This document shows positions 50,501 to 62,169 of a stretch of DNA of 64,000 nt, piece after piece. The stretch covers positions 24,472,630-24,536,629 of the forward strand of contig NC_063451.1 in NCBI RefSeq assembly GCF_020379485.1, written 5' to 3'. The translations under genes and the position numbers were made by a program. The notes under the pieces were generated by a model. That model had not been told where the DNA came from and searched no databases. It saw only the letters and a list, made by a program, of their open reading frames with translations. Source of the DNA: Brassica napus (taxonomy: Eukaryota; Streptophyta; Magnoliopsida; Brassicales; Brassicaceae). Every line of letters starts with the position of its first letter. Position 1 is the first letter of the stretch.

Positions 50501-51001
50501 TGTAAGCTCAAGAAAAGCAGCTTGTCGGATTGAGAAACAGAGGATGTGTTATGCACAATATAGGAAGTGTGACTTGCTGTTACAAGTCGGTTATGAGATG
50601 ATGACGTGTCAATATCTCATTGGTTCCAAGATGTTACTTTGGCGTGAAGCAAAGAAGATTTGGAAGATTTGGGCTTATCACAATATTTAGGCAACTAGGG
50701 TATTGTGTTAAGGGTATATAACCTGATTACTTTGTGGATATCGTCGTTAGCCGTTTATTGATTGAAAAGCTAGAGCAAGAGGTTTGTTCTTGAGAGCTTA
50801 AGAAAGACGAGTACTTGAAGGTGTAGCTCGTGCTTTCTGTTTTGATAGATTAGGAATTGGTCCGTCTCTAGTCGTGTGTGACTGAGAGTAATTCGGATTA
50901 AACAGATCTAGGAAGATTGTTTAACAGATTTCTAATATACAAGAAAGCGTTCTTGGTATCTTGTGTTTTAGTTCTTATATCTGGTAGTCCCTGAACTTTC
51001 A
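50501..51001 (+). repeat. 3' LTR of the Sirevirus (right contig)
   Basis: 501 bp; one difference from the 5' LTR. Followed by the target duplication AGCTC and the remainder of THA1 exon 4. Confidence 0.93.
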
Positions 51002-52289
51002 AGCTCCAAGACCTTTAGAGAGACACACCTGAAACATAGTATGTACATGTGTGAGCTAATGTCTCAGTTATCTTTTATCTAAACTTTTTTTTCAGATGTT
51101 AGAAAGAGAGAAGACGGTACCGAAACAGAGTCAGCAGCCTCTACAAGCCTATGGACTGGAACTCCAAGTGCCTACAGAAAAAAAATTGTTTCATAACATT
51201 TTAGTCTATGGTTTATAAAAAGTAGCAAATCTCATAAATAACAATTTTTAAGTTTTATCACAAAATAGCATTCAAAAAGAAAATTTCCCAAAATTACTTT
51301 TATTAATCGATAAAATCACTAAAACCATACATCCTATTTAACCATAACTCCACCTACTAAATACTAAGCCTTAAACATAAATTATTAAACCCAAGCCTAT
51401 AGAAAAAAAACAAAAATTATATTTAAAAATTTTAATGATATTTTAGTGAATTTTTTATTTGTATTAATTTTTTGATCAAAAATTTAATTTACTGCTATCT
51501 AAAGATATTTCTCTTACATATAATAATTGCGTTTATATGTCACAATCCTAGTTCAAACGTGTTATACTGTGGATTGTTATAAAAAAGAGATAAATTTAAC
51601 CAAAAAAAAAGAGATAAATTAAGTAGATGACTGATATTACAATGGAAGCATTAAAGAGGCGAGCTCCATCGATATGAAGCTTCAGTCCATGTCTCTTCGC
51701 AATCTTTCCAACACTATCTGTGTATTCAGCGCTCAAACATCTCCCACCAGAGCTGCATCAAAACCTCATAAGAGACTACTAGCTAATATAGCATGCAAGT
51801 ATGATTTACGTGTGCATGCGACACTTACTTGGCGTGTGTGTTCTCCAAGCAAATCAACATTGTAGATGGATAAAACGTTCTTCCTTTAGGGTCTCTAATA
51901 GCTGCTTCTATAGCCCCCAACTCCATCGTCCCGTCTTCTTCATTCTTGACTGTCTTGGGATGCACGCCTCCTATTGTTGATATCCCTCCATTCTCGTAAA
52001 CATGGATGTGGGAGTTGTCTCCAAGAATCACCTCGCTGCCTCTCACTTCGCAGTGAACCATAACGCATATTAGATTCCCCATTGTGCCGGATGGCACGAA
52101 GAGAGCTGCCTCTTTACCCATCATCTTAGCCATCTCCTCTTCAAGATGTCGAGCTGTTGGGTCGTAGCCAAGGATGTCATCGTCCACTTCTGCACTAGCC
52201 ATTGCTTCGCGCATAGCATCAGTGGGTCTTGTCACGGTGTCTGATCGTAGATCCACACTTCTTGTCACCATCTTAAAAGCCCTAACGTG

Positions 52290-52410
52290 TTATATAAGGC
52301 AAAGATTTAGAAAAGGATGAACAAAAGCATTAATAACTAAAAAAACATTAAAAACTTTTAGAAAAAAATCAATCCTTATCAAATTTAAAACCCTAACCTG
52401 TTATATAAGG
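52290..52410 (-). promoter_or_regulatory. THA1 copy 2 upstream region with duplicated TATA block
   Basis: Same pair of tatataagg blocks and telo-box as in copy 1, about 20 and 130 bp upstream of the start codon. The distal one is the likelier core promoter. Confidence 0.45.
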
Positions 52411-52593
52411 TAAAGACTTCCTAATTGTTTATGATTTTTCTTAATAATATGTTTCAACAGTTTTGACTGTCATGATCAGAAGGAAAAACCCTTGACATTT
52501 CACTTTCCAGTAATTGAACGTTTGAACTGGTCTTTGGGGACAGACCAATAAATCTCCTATTAAAATGTAAAACGTCAGTACGAATCTCACTAA

Positions 52594-52815
52594 GGCCATC
52601 ATTAACCCTTCCTCTTAAGTGGGCTCTTAAGAGGTGGACCCCACCTTTTTTTTAAAACCAGACTCCTTCTCCTCTTCTGCAAGAGGTTACTTTAGTTGGG
52701 TTTTTGTACTGTTCGTGGACCCCACTGACACGTGGCGGTCCGTGATTGGTTCGTTTTTAATTTTTTTTTAAATTAGACAAAAAAAAACCTAAGAACTCTA
52801 ACGTTAATCATGCTC
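52594..52815. mobile_element. PIF/Harbinger-like MITE (paralogue of 9653-9864)
   Basis: About 222 bp with TAA on both sides (52591-52593 and 52816-52818), ends ggccatcattaaccc and, in reverse, gagcatgattaacg. Compared with the first copy it has a short internal duplication near 52615 (cttaagtgggctcttaag). Confidence 0.7.
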
Positions 52816-53348
52816 TAATTGTTGCTTTTAAATATTAGAGATTAGGATGAGAAGAATATTAAAATGTTCCCTTCCTTCTTAACATCATTTGAAGGAAAAG
52901 TCTTAGAATATCTTAGTATAATAAAATATTAGTCAGAACATTAAGAAGGAATGTATAAAAAATATAGGGTGAATATAATGCCATTTAGGCAAAGCCTTGG
53001 TCGAGCTTCTTTTCCTTTTTTTCAAGGAATGTCCAGTTGAGTTCAAGAGTATTTTATAACTGAGCCTGGATGGCAGAACATGTCGTGCCATTTGTCAAAG
53101 ACTTCTTTGAACTCTTTGGAAAAGTGAGTTGGGGTATTAATCCTCAATCATATTTATCTTGGCACAATAAAGACATATAGATATAGTTTCTTATCAAACA
53201 ATAATTTGAATAAGATAATGATGAACTCAAAGTAATTCATTTTATTGATGAAGTCGTGTATAAAGCAAAGTATCAAAACAATTCATGAAACATAAACTCA
53301 GAAAACATGAAAATGAGAATGTCAAAAGGCAATTATATAATATGGCCT

Positions 53349-54029
53349 TCACAATGCATGTGTTGCCATATGGCGCTCAACTTCAGCTTCATTAGCTATA
53401 GGAGGCCTCATCTCATTATTCTTTAGCTCAATGTATCTTTTCTGAAGCTTGTCAAATATGTTGATGGTATCTTTGATTTTCTGCTTTCTTTGTTCAGAAG
53501 CCAAAATATGTGACAAAAGGTCATTATGAGTGGTGAACTTCTTAGCCGTGTGTAGCAACAACACATCCTTTGGATGGAATGTGGAGTAGGTCTTATATAA
53601 TAAAGAATAATGTGTTATCTTTTCACCACATAGTTCAAGACTATAAGCAATATCCATCAGAGCAGAATTATATTTGTCCACGGATTCAAAATCCTGGAAT
53701 CTGAGGATCTCCCATTCATGGTTGGCCTTTTGCCACGATACCGGTTTGAACCTTTTCCTTAACTGTAACCAAAGGTCACAAGGATCCTCAACATGGAGAT
53801 ACAGGTCTCTTAATTCCACAGTGAGATGATAACGAATAATCGTTATAGCTCTATGCCTTTCACTGTCAATGATATCATTGTACTCATTGATGCATTGTCC
53901 GAGTCCTCTGGATCTCAGGGCAACAAGAGTATTCTTTACCCATTCTAGGTAATTATCTCCAGAGAGATTTAGGGCAGAGTAATCTGAGGGTTCAAATCTC
54001 GACATCTGAATATTTAATGAGTAATTCAA
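53349..54029 (-). CDS. copia-type gag (UBN2-like), isolated
   Basis: 226 aa starting MNYSLNIQMSRFEPSDYSAL, with the gag core NYLEWVKNTLVAL, LWLQLRKRFKP and WEILRFQDFESVDKYN. It lacks a zinc knuckle and is not followed by protease or pol sequence. Such gag-only elements depend on other copia elements. The frame is intact. Confidence 0.75.
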   Translation of the reverse strand: MNYSLNIQMSRFEPSDYSALNLSGDNYLEWVKNTLVALRSRGLGQCINEYNDIIDSERHRAITIIRYHLTVELRDLYLHVEDPCDLWLQLRKRFKPVSWQKANHEWEILRFQDFESVDKYNSALMDIAYSLELCGEKITHYSLLYKTYSTFHPKDVLLLHTAKKFTTHNDLLSHILASEQRKQKIKDTINIFDKLQKRYIELKNNEMRPPIANEAEVERHMATHAL

Positions 54030-56062
54030 GCACTTAGAATTCTATGTAAGCAATAGAATAAATCTATGTATATGATTTCAATAAGGCTTTCCCCCAAATC
54101 ATATAATCTATTTGCTTAAGCAATCTTAGTATGAGAATGATCAATTGATCATTGCATCTAGTAATCCTTTTAATTATAATTCAAATTGGATTGATTATAT
54201 GTATAGGGTATTAAGGCCTTTTAGAATCTGAATAAGGATCAATCATCATTTTATTAAATGAGATCAAGCAAGATGGATGAAATCAAGCAAATGCATGGAT
54301 CAAGAAATAGCTGAATGCATGTTCAGAACTAAGCATTGGACTTAAACAATCTATATGTGATTCCTAATGCATGAGGATATTTGGTTTTCAAATATCATAA
54401 AGCAAAAACCGATTCTTTCCCCCTTTTACAGGGTAAACCAAAACAAGAAAATTTTATAATTTTCAGGATATGTCTAGAACAAATTCAATTAGATTTTCAA
54501 TCAATCGGTTTCAAAGCTGGTTTATGTTTTCAAATTAAACAAACATGCTTAACTTTAAAAATAACCGATTTAATCTAATTAGATGCAAGCAATATGAACC
54601 AATTTAGATTTATTTTAAATGCCCCATGATTAGAATGATCTATTATATGTATGCATGCTCAGTTTTAATAAAACTATATGACAAGCGGATGCATGGAAAT
54701 GATCAGTTCATGATATGTGTATGATCTAACAATTTACTAATCCATGTTTGATCTAATAGATGCTATCAGGTATGTATATATGATCAATATATAATTCAAT
54801 CATCACAAAATCAGTTTTCAAGGTTGGTTTTTAGATCAAGATAAATTTATATCATTTGTTGAAACTATAATGAACCGATTTCAAGGCCGGTTTAGATTTA
54901 GATAAATTTTGACAAACAACTATGTGATCAAATGATTTCAACTTAGTATTTATTTTAGCCTATGTCATAACTATTTAAATCAAGACTATATGTTATAATA
55001 TTTTGATAAATACTACCTAGTCAAAGATATGCATTTAAAACAATCATAAAAGTTTTAAATTTTGATCAGTTACAATATAAAACATCAATGGTCAAAGATA
55101 TGCATTGATTTAGGATTTAAGTTTTGATATCTTTGGGTTTGACTGAAAGATTATGGCTGAAAAGATTGTGGCCGGAAAAGGTCATGGCCGGAAAAAAAAA
55201 TCATGGCCGGATTTGGATTTAGGGGTTCAGCCGATTATTGCTTAGAGTTCAGGGGATTGATAAAAATCAAGCAAAAAGGATTTAGGGAATTGATATGTAT
55301 AATGGCCATCAAGATACATATCCGGTTATAAAACAAACAAGGGGATTTGAGATTTTGATGTGGATAAGGGCCGATTTGGATCGGTAAGCACATCGAATGG
55401 GATTAAGATTTTGATGGCCAGCTTATTCATCCGGCTATACAGCCGGTAATACGGCCAAACAAAGATTATGGGATTCAATCCTTTAGTCAATCCGGATTTA
55501 AGGCCGGATCAAAATAGGAGAAAGGAGAACTGATTTTAAGGCTTGCTAGCTAAAAGGGGTTTATGATTTTCTCTAATATCTTTTATAATTTCAAATAGTT
55601 CTTAGAATCAAGATTCATATAGATCTTAGATTATTAATAAGTTTTATAAGTTTTTAGAGATTCTTAGATCTTAGAGATTCAAATAATTTTAGAATCAAGA
55701 TTCATATAGATCTTAGATTCAAGATTAATATATGTGATAATTTTAGATATATAGATTTTTATAAGTTTTATGATTCAAATAGATCTAATAATCAGGATTC
55801 AGATATGTGGTGTTCTTAGATTTTATGGATAGATTAGTTTACCTTTTAGAAAACACCAAATTGATCTGAATGGACCACCGTGAGAGAGAGCTAATCCGCG
55901 GATGAGCTGGTTGAGAGAGAGGTGGAGGAGCTGGCCGGAAAACCGTGAGAGGGACAGACTTGGCCGGCGGAGCAAGGCTGAGGGCCGGAAGAGATGGCCG
56001 GAAAAGAGATGATCGCCGGCGGATGGGATTGCTCAGGTGGAGAGAGTCTCGTGCTGATAACA
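54030..56062 (-). other. Long leader of the gag-only element
   Basis: A 2-kb AT-rich leader with irregular short repeats (aagattcatatagatctta near 55609 and 55690) and a cluster of ggccgga motifs (55170-55520 and 55930-56010). A proline/serine-rich open frame next to the LTR (55839-56063) is probably leader, not protein. Confidence 0.4.
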
Positions 56063-56319
56063 TGTTAAGATTTGAGAGAAGATTTGTGAGAATGTGTTGT
56101 ATATTTCTTATTGCTTACACCACTATATATAGTGGTTCATACAAGGTGGAGTCAAAGGGAGAATTGATTACATAGATACTTTACATAATGACATGGTCAA
56201 ACTCATAAAGACTAAGTTTGAATGGGTCTTCCATGTGGCTGGATGTAAACCCCCAATGAACTCTAGTCTTGAACTTGTATGGTCTAGGTTATGGACCATC
56301 CACTTCATGATTCATGACA
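56063..56319 (-). repeat. 5' LTR of the gag-only element
   Basis: 257 bp with ends tgttaag and catgaca on the plus strand (TG...CA in element orientation), adjoining a primer-binding-like site (ctcgtgctgataaca) on its left. Contains cactatatatagtgg, a palindromic TATA-like sequence near 56121. Confidence 0.65.
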
Positions 56320-57650
56320 GAAAACGAGTACTAGTAGTAGTAGTAGTAGTAAAAAAAGTATTTAGAATAATTATTGTGTTGAGCATGATGATCATGCAGC
56401 TTGAGATTTGAATCATATAGAACCGGAGGAGTACCTGTGTAAATGAAGAAGGATGTTCTTGTTTCTGATTCCAACTTGAGCTTGATTAAATAAGCTTGTT
56501 GCGGCCTAACACCAAAATAACACATCACAATAATTAAAACATTTTCTTTAAAAAAGCATCTGGAAGCTAAGGAAAGTTCCAGGTTTGCATGTTAAGAAAA
56601 AGGATAATATACAAACACAGAATCTGTTAGGCCAAAGCTATCATTTGGCTGCCAGGAACCCTTTAGAATTTAGGAACGTTTGGCACTGGAACTTAAAAGA
56701 AAACGACGAAGTTGGGTACCATATGGGAAGCACAAGTACATGTGTTTCCAAGGCAAAATGCTATTCACGAGATAGTTGTTGTCTTCTTATTATCCTCGAC
56801 CGTATCGATGAACCAAAGTTTTATATTGTTCACTTTCAATTGATCTAAATTGTAAGGTCTTTTATTATATTTGTCAAAACTTATACTAGTTTTTTCATAA
56901 TGACTATATCAATGATCTGTCATACCATAAGTTGGATAACTATTTCTCACCACGTATTTACGAAAGAAGACAAGTATGATGCAGAAAAAGACAAAACATG
57001 ATTTTGTAATGACAATACACACATATGTAAATTTTATTCTGTTTCCTGTATAAATTTCCTTTATATTGGTATAGTCTCAAATATTCATAATATGCTATAT
57101 ATATATTACGAATTTAAGGAGAAACAATGATCTATGATGGAACGGATATCAAATATACATGGAGACATGCTATAACTAAAGCACCAATTAATTAAGGTGT
57201 ATCATTTACAAATCTTCCTACCATTAGTTCTAAAACACCTAGATTTGTTTATTCATTTTTAGAAGGAAGAAGAAGATGGAAAAATGGAACGTACCACTTG
57301 ATTAGTAAGAAAGACTTAAGTAGAGAAGATGTCTCTCACCCACTAGTCGTCAATACTTTTTCAAAGTCTCTAAACTTAGTGTGGAGCAGCTGTGACTCCA
57401 TACCTTCATGCATGTCTCTCCTATTTATAGAAATGTGACTGTGATATAAATTGAGTCAGGTCCCACGTTTCACTTCTACTCTCATGGATCATGGCGTCTC
57501 CGTCTCTATCGGATTTTTCCAGATTTTATTCTTTTTTATTTTTCATTTTTCTTCTCTACAATAAACTAAAATTATACAATCGTTATAAGCGTGACACCAA
57601 ATTTTGAGACTTTGCTATATGTTTATTTCATTCATATGGGACTTTCTTCT

Positions 57651-57683
<33 letters not shown>

Positions 57684-58562
57684 AATAATTGTGAAAGCAT
57701 ACGCTATACGTATATACAATTGTTTTGTAGTGGCCCTACACCAAATAGTTAAGAAAAAATCTGAGTGGAAATTGAACTTTCGATGACGATCGAACTCAGT
57801 TTACCCGCCAGACACTTTTACTGGTCGAACCAATAAGACATATTTCATAAATCATAACGAAAACTTTCCAGCAACGAGAGCGATCTGTAATGATAATAAG
57901 TTTGTATATTTCATTTTTGGAGTGGTGACGCTGCAGTAAACGTTCAACGAACTTTAGAATATGAAATATGAGATTATGCATGGATTGGTGAAACATTAAC
58001 TCTTCAAATGTTGCATGAAAGTTTTCGATACGTACTTTTTCTTTTAAAATTGTTTTAGCTTGCAATAAAACATCTCACTCAGCCAGGTAACTTTTAATTA
58101 TTAAAATATATATATGGTTGATGAGGCCATGAGGGTTGACGAAGTTTCTTATTAGAATTTTTCTCCCACCAATTAATAGTTTGGAGTTTAAAACAAGAAC
58201 GTTTATGTAACCCGTTTTAAAATGGCATTATACTAATGTGAACTCAATAACATGTTATCAGTTGACCCTCCAAAAAATAATTACAACATGCTATTATCGT
58301 ATAACTTACACGGCATGTGTTTCCTTAACACGCTATTTTTTCTAATAGATTATAGATCAAATCATTCTCAACAAATGATTTGTAATTTCGAACAAATTAT
58401 GTGTATACTATATGCTACATAATTTATTTAGGAAACGTTTAAATTATACTAAATATAATATAACTAAAATATAGCCAATCTATTACAAAGGCAAAAAGAA
58501 AACTAAATTAAGCAAACATAAAGCTTAATTTGGAGTACCAAGATTAATTGCGAATACATTAT
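56320..58562. other. Intergenic block paralogous to 10000-12742
   Basis: Follows the first copy closely but lacks both of its MITEs, giving clean empty sites at 56568-56570 and 56686-56693. Contains a (CTAGTAG)-like trinucleotide run near 56332-56350, the CTTT microsatellite (57652-57682) and the minus-strand TATA-like site near 57425. No confident gene. Confidence 0.5.
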
Positions 58563-59749
58563 TTATTTTTGAAACACATCTCTCCCAAGAAAAGAACATC
58601 TCAATGGACAATGGTTGACATCTAACGGCCACATGGCATAGAGCATCAAAACTGATGAAGCCGTCGCTATAAGTTCCTGCAACAAGGTATCAACGTTAGC
58701 ACTCTTGATTTATTTCTTATTACAATATCAAAAGCCTAGTTTACAGTTACTACTGTTGGAACTATTAGGGGACCAGAGCCTTCTATCTATGTTAACTGTG
58801 TTGGTTTGGAGATTATTGCAAAATTCAATGTAGGAGTTCTCATTTTATGGCTAAACTTGTGCATCTGATTTTCATTCAAGTAAGAGTACATATACTGAAA
58901 TACCTATTACAAGTCAGTCATCTACAACCTAACAAAACTAGTGCTGTTTGTTGACGTTTAAGCCAACACTTGCCTGATGATCTAAAAGACTAAAACCCAA
59001 TTTTTACAGGGAAGGTTTTGAGTGAAGAGAGATGTGGGCGTAGGCAAGAACATTAACCTGGTTATTGTAAAGAGCAATGGCTATAGAGCTTCCCATGTAC
59101 TCGATCACATTTAAGATCCCGGTATAGGCCTGAAAAGCATGATTCACAAAGAGTTTAACATAGAATATAATCAAGTAAAAGATCTATGAGTTATCTAATA
59201 ACTAAATCTAACAAATATGATAATCCAAAAGTATAAAACTTTGACACTGTGAGCTGTATTGATATCACATAAGCAGCTTTCTTTGAATTAAAGTAAAACA
59301 AATACCAGCTAGTGCCAACACAAAACAAATTCTTTAAAACAGCAGAGTGTTGATATATTGACATATCAAAGATGCAAAAAGAATAGAGCCAAAAACTAAT
59401 GAAAGAGACCGAAGAAGCCTCTTTCCCATTCTCAATCCCGTCCATTTTCTGCCCCTTCCTCCTGCAGCCAGTCTCAACATCAATGTTAGTCAACACTGCC
59501 ACCAGGTGCATTGACACTAAACATAAGGCATTAAATTTTATCAAAACTCACGTTAATGTTGGAGATGAAGGTGCTTCAAAGGATTTTAATTTCTCAAAAA
59601 TTATGTACATAAATACAAAAGACATGAACTGCAGTGGTTTGTATTCAACGCTACGTTGGATGGCAATCCATGCACTCTGCAAAGGAAAAAAAGAGAGAAA
59701 CAGAAACAGAGAGAGATTCATATATGATTGAGATATTAACATTTCAAAT

Positions 59750-61215
59750 CTCAGATTGATGTTAGGAGTTTTCAAGGCTCCTAAGACAAATGATGTAGTA
59801 TAAAAGGTTGTCGAACCAATTCTAAGGGATTTCAAAGCACTGAGAATGCAAATACTCACTTAATCTAAGTGCAACCGGTGATTTAAAAGATTTCTAAACT
59901 AATGATTAATGCTAATGCAATTGCAGGATAATAAAAGCGATAAATGAAGTAACTTTCTTGATTAAGGGAAAAGAGAACTCATGGGAATAGGGATTAGACC
60001 TTGGGTGATCAAGTTTCGAACTAAAGATGGCAAACGATCAATCAAACTATCAACCTTAAGCTTAGACACAGTTCTAAACAAGCTCTATGTCTAGATGAAT
60101 ATTCATTTACTAACACATTTCAAACATCAAATGTCTTGGTTGAATAATACGAAAGCAATCATTACTAACAAGTCTAATGGCTATCTTAGCACTTCTAACA
60201 ACAAATGTCTTTGGCAAAATATGGTAAAAGCTTAAAAGAGTTGTTTCAGGCATTTCATCAAACATCTTTGGGTGGAAAATGCCTAAGGATCAACTTTTGA
60301 GAGACCAACTCAGAGGATACATTATGAATACTCTACTAGCAAGGACTAAGAATGATCTACACTAAAACATCCTAGCTCTAACCTAATCACCCTTAATCTC
60401 CCTAACCCATGAATTCAAAAGGTGATTACTCACTAATCTCCATGATTTCTCTTAAACCCATATTGGATTTCAGATTAATCATGTAGAGAAATACAGAGAA
60501 TCGATATGAAAACAACAAGACTGCAATAACAAAAATGATCAATTGAATCAAAAAGATGAACTTTCCAATAGGTTTTTTTCTGGTTTTCTTAAGATCAAAA
60601 GATAATCAGCCTCCAGTGGCTTACAAAAGGTACTTAAACATAGGTTTAGAAAGTGTAAAACGTGCATAACAAAATGACCAAAAAGCCCTTGATAAATCAT
60701 AAGTTCGACCAAATAGACGACGCAGAGCGACCTCGGACGTCGCTCTGGGTGCTGGGAGCGACCTCAGGTAGTCGCTGTTGGACGTCGCACCCGGCTTGTT
60801 CGTCGCTCTCAAATCGACACAACCCGAGCGACCTCTGGGTGTCGCTGTGGTGAGGTCGCTCTAGGAGCTGGAGCGACTTCGCCTTGTCGCTCTAGGAGGT
60901 CGCTCCGAAGCGTAAATGGCGAGCGACCTTGGGGTCTCGCTCTTGCAAGGTCGCTCTGAAGCGTAAATGGCGAGCGAGTTCATGGCGTCGCTCCGGTAGG
61001 GTCGTTCCCATGCACTGCTCGTCCAATGATCACCTTAATCACCTCTTTTGAGCTCCAAACGCACTCAAATGTCCCCAAGAACTCCATGTGATACTCCAAT
61101 ACCCAATTAAGACCCATGCATGCAAAATGCAACCTAAACATGGTTAAATCCTAGTCTATATGATCAAAATGCACATGAGTGAATGGATAACACAATGGAA
61201 ATATGCAAGATATCA
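59750..61215. mobile_element. 1.47-kb insertion of an unclassified repeat in CJD1 copy 2
   Basis: Defined by comparison with 13949-13952: flanks catttcaaat and catatatgcatag join directly in copy 1. It has no long frame and no recognised terminal repeats or target duplication. It carries a GC-rich cluster of short palindromes. Class unknown; a non-autonomous element or LTR-element fragment is possible. Confidence 0.6.
60724..61010. repeat. Cluster of agcgac / gtcgct palindromic motifs
   Basis: At least nine gtcgct and five agcgac motifs in under 300 bp, in alternating orientation, so neighbouring pairs form inverted repeats (for example gagcgacctcgg with acgtcgctc). There is also a direct repeat of gaagcgtaaatggcgagcga (60906 and 60960). 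GC content is far above the surrounding AT-rich DNA. Confidence 0.8.
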
Positions 61216-61600
61216 CATATATGCATAGATATGGAGAAACAAGAAACTTTTACAGCATGAATACACAAAATTCACATTCCTAAAAAGTTTCAACATTATT
61301 CTTCTGAAGTACTTACAAACACAGTTGCTATTGCTAGGTTGATCAACATATCATTTCTGGAAGACTTGGAATACCTGTAACAAGATGGGTCAACAAATCA
61401 TGATTATAATATGCTTTTGAACGATGAACATAAAAAAATTTGAGTGGAAAGTAGACTCATAAGGAATCTCTTACCTTGGACCCCCATGGTATTATAGGCT
61501 GCTTATCAGCATATTTAATGTCCTTGGAAACCTGAATTATGAGAAATTCACCCAGGTTTAAGAAAGGAAGTCCATAGAGTCCAAAGAGGAACAACTTGGA

Positions 61601-62165
61601 CAACTTAAACAAATACAATTACAATTATGAAATAAATAATAAAAGCACAAAAATCATATAAAATTGGACAACTTGAGATGAAAACCAATAATTACATAAC
61701 AAACTAAATCAAATACAAGAACATTCATAGAGTGAAACGATGAATAACTGAATATTCCTTTATATAAGCACAATCAACTTTCTAAAATAGTCATGCAAAT
61801 CATTTTTTTGGTTTACCTAGACTGCACAACAAATTCACAATTTCAAAATTAAAATAATTACTTATTTATGATAAAGCACCAAACAAAAAGTATCAAAATT
61901 ACGATCAATATGGCCAATAATAGAAATAATATAAATAATATTTGTTGCTGGAGAGTGATCTCTCCAACTTTGAGTTGGAGATTGTCCACGTAGCCATAGA
62001 ATCTCTCGATGATAGCTTCAAAGAGTTTCGTTTGTTTCTATCTGTTGCAAGAATGTCTTGGCATTTTAGATTTGACATGCCCCATCTCTAGACCTAAAGG
62101 TAAAGATTGCTTTGTTGATACATTAATCAATTTCACTACTTTTGATGACTATATTTGACATATCA
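61601..62165. other. AT-rich spacer paralogous to 14341-15060
   Basis: Contains the exon-like fragment FELEIVHV (61950-62060), and lacks about 0.2 kb present at 14815-14940 in the first copy. No gene recognised. Confidence 0.4.
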
Positions 62166-62169
62166 CATA

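Larger units (their letters stand above)
42264..51001 (+). mobile_element. Full-length Sirevirus-like Ty1/copia retrotransposon (8.7 kb)
   Basis: Complete 8,738-bp element: 5' LTR, primer-binding site, one gag-pol frame, a roughly 1-kb spacer, a post-pol ORF, purine tract and 3' LTR, flanked by a perfect AGCTC duplication. The LTRs differ at one position (caaatcgg against caagtcgg), indicating very recent insertion. The size, long gag with coiled coil and several zinc knuckles, and extra ORF after pol are hallmarks of the Sirevirus (SIRE/Maximus) lineage of plant copia elements; lineage placement is by these features, not by phylogeny. Confidence 0.93.
41455..52271 (-). pseudogene. THA1: THA1 copy 2, complete exon set split by Sirevirus (right contig)
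   Basis: All eight exons of threonine aldolase can be placed: 52271-51829, 51752-51641, 51171-51121, exon 4 in two parts (51028-51007 and 42263-42081), 41991-41933, 41861-41761, 41684-41618, 41526-41455. Lengths match copy 1 exactly, and no frameshift is visible outside the insertion. The 8.7-kb Sirevirus sits on the same strand as JMJ16, antisense to THA1, inside the LGAPVG codons after the PLP lysine. The AGCTC duplication (42259-42263 and 51002-51006) marks the site. Exon 1 has one protein difference from copy 1 (KGRTFYP for KGSTFYP). A recent knock-out is inferred. Confidence 0.9.
52968..56319 (-). mobile_element. Truncated gag-only LTR retroelement inserted in the paralogous spacer
   Basis: A 3.35-kb insertion relative to 9990-10020, where the sequence continues aatatag/aaaacgag. 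On the minus strand it has one LTR (56319-56063, TGTCATG...TTAACA), a primer-binding-like sequence (tgttatcagcacgag), a 2-kb leader and a copia-type gag frame. No pol and no second LTR are visible; the left end (52968) has no matching LTR or target duplication, so the element is truncated there. Confidence 0.7.
58563..61600 (-). pseudogene. CJD1: CJD1-like gene, copy 2, broken
   Basis: Same exons as copy 1: last 58676-58563, then 59129-59058 (one extra codon, LYNNQ), an exon starting 59461, and further exons to about 61560. Three lesions are visible. The donor of the KRLLLSLSL exon changes from GTATGT to ATATGT (near 59366). One base is lost in the run preceding it (ccattctcaatcccgtcc), which gives an early stop. 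One C is gained near 61481-61490 in the PIIPWGPR exon. An insertion of about 1.47 kb lies in an intron. Copy 1 has none of these. Confidence 0.6.

Noticed and set aside
55839..56063. Proline/serine-rich small protein next to the gag-only LTR
   Set aside because: It begins at the LTR/primer-binding boundary and is most simply the GC-rich leader of the element.
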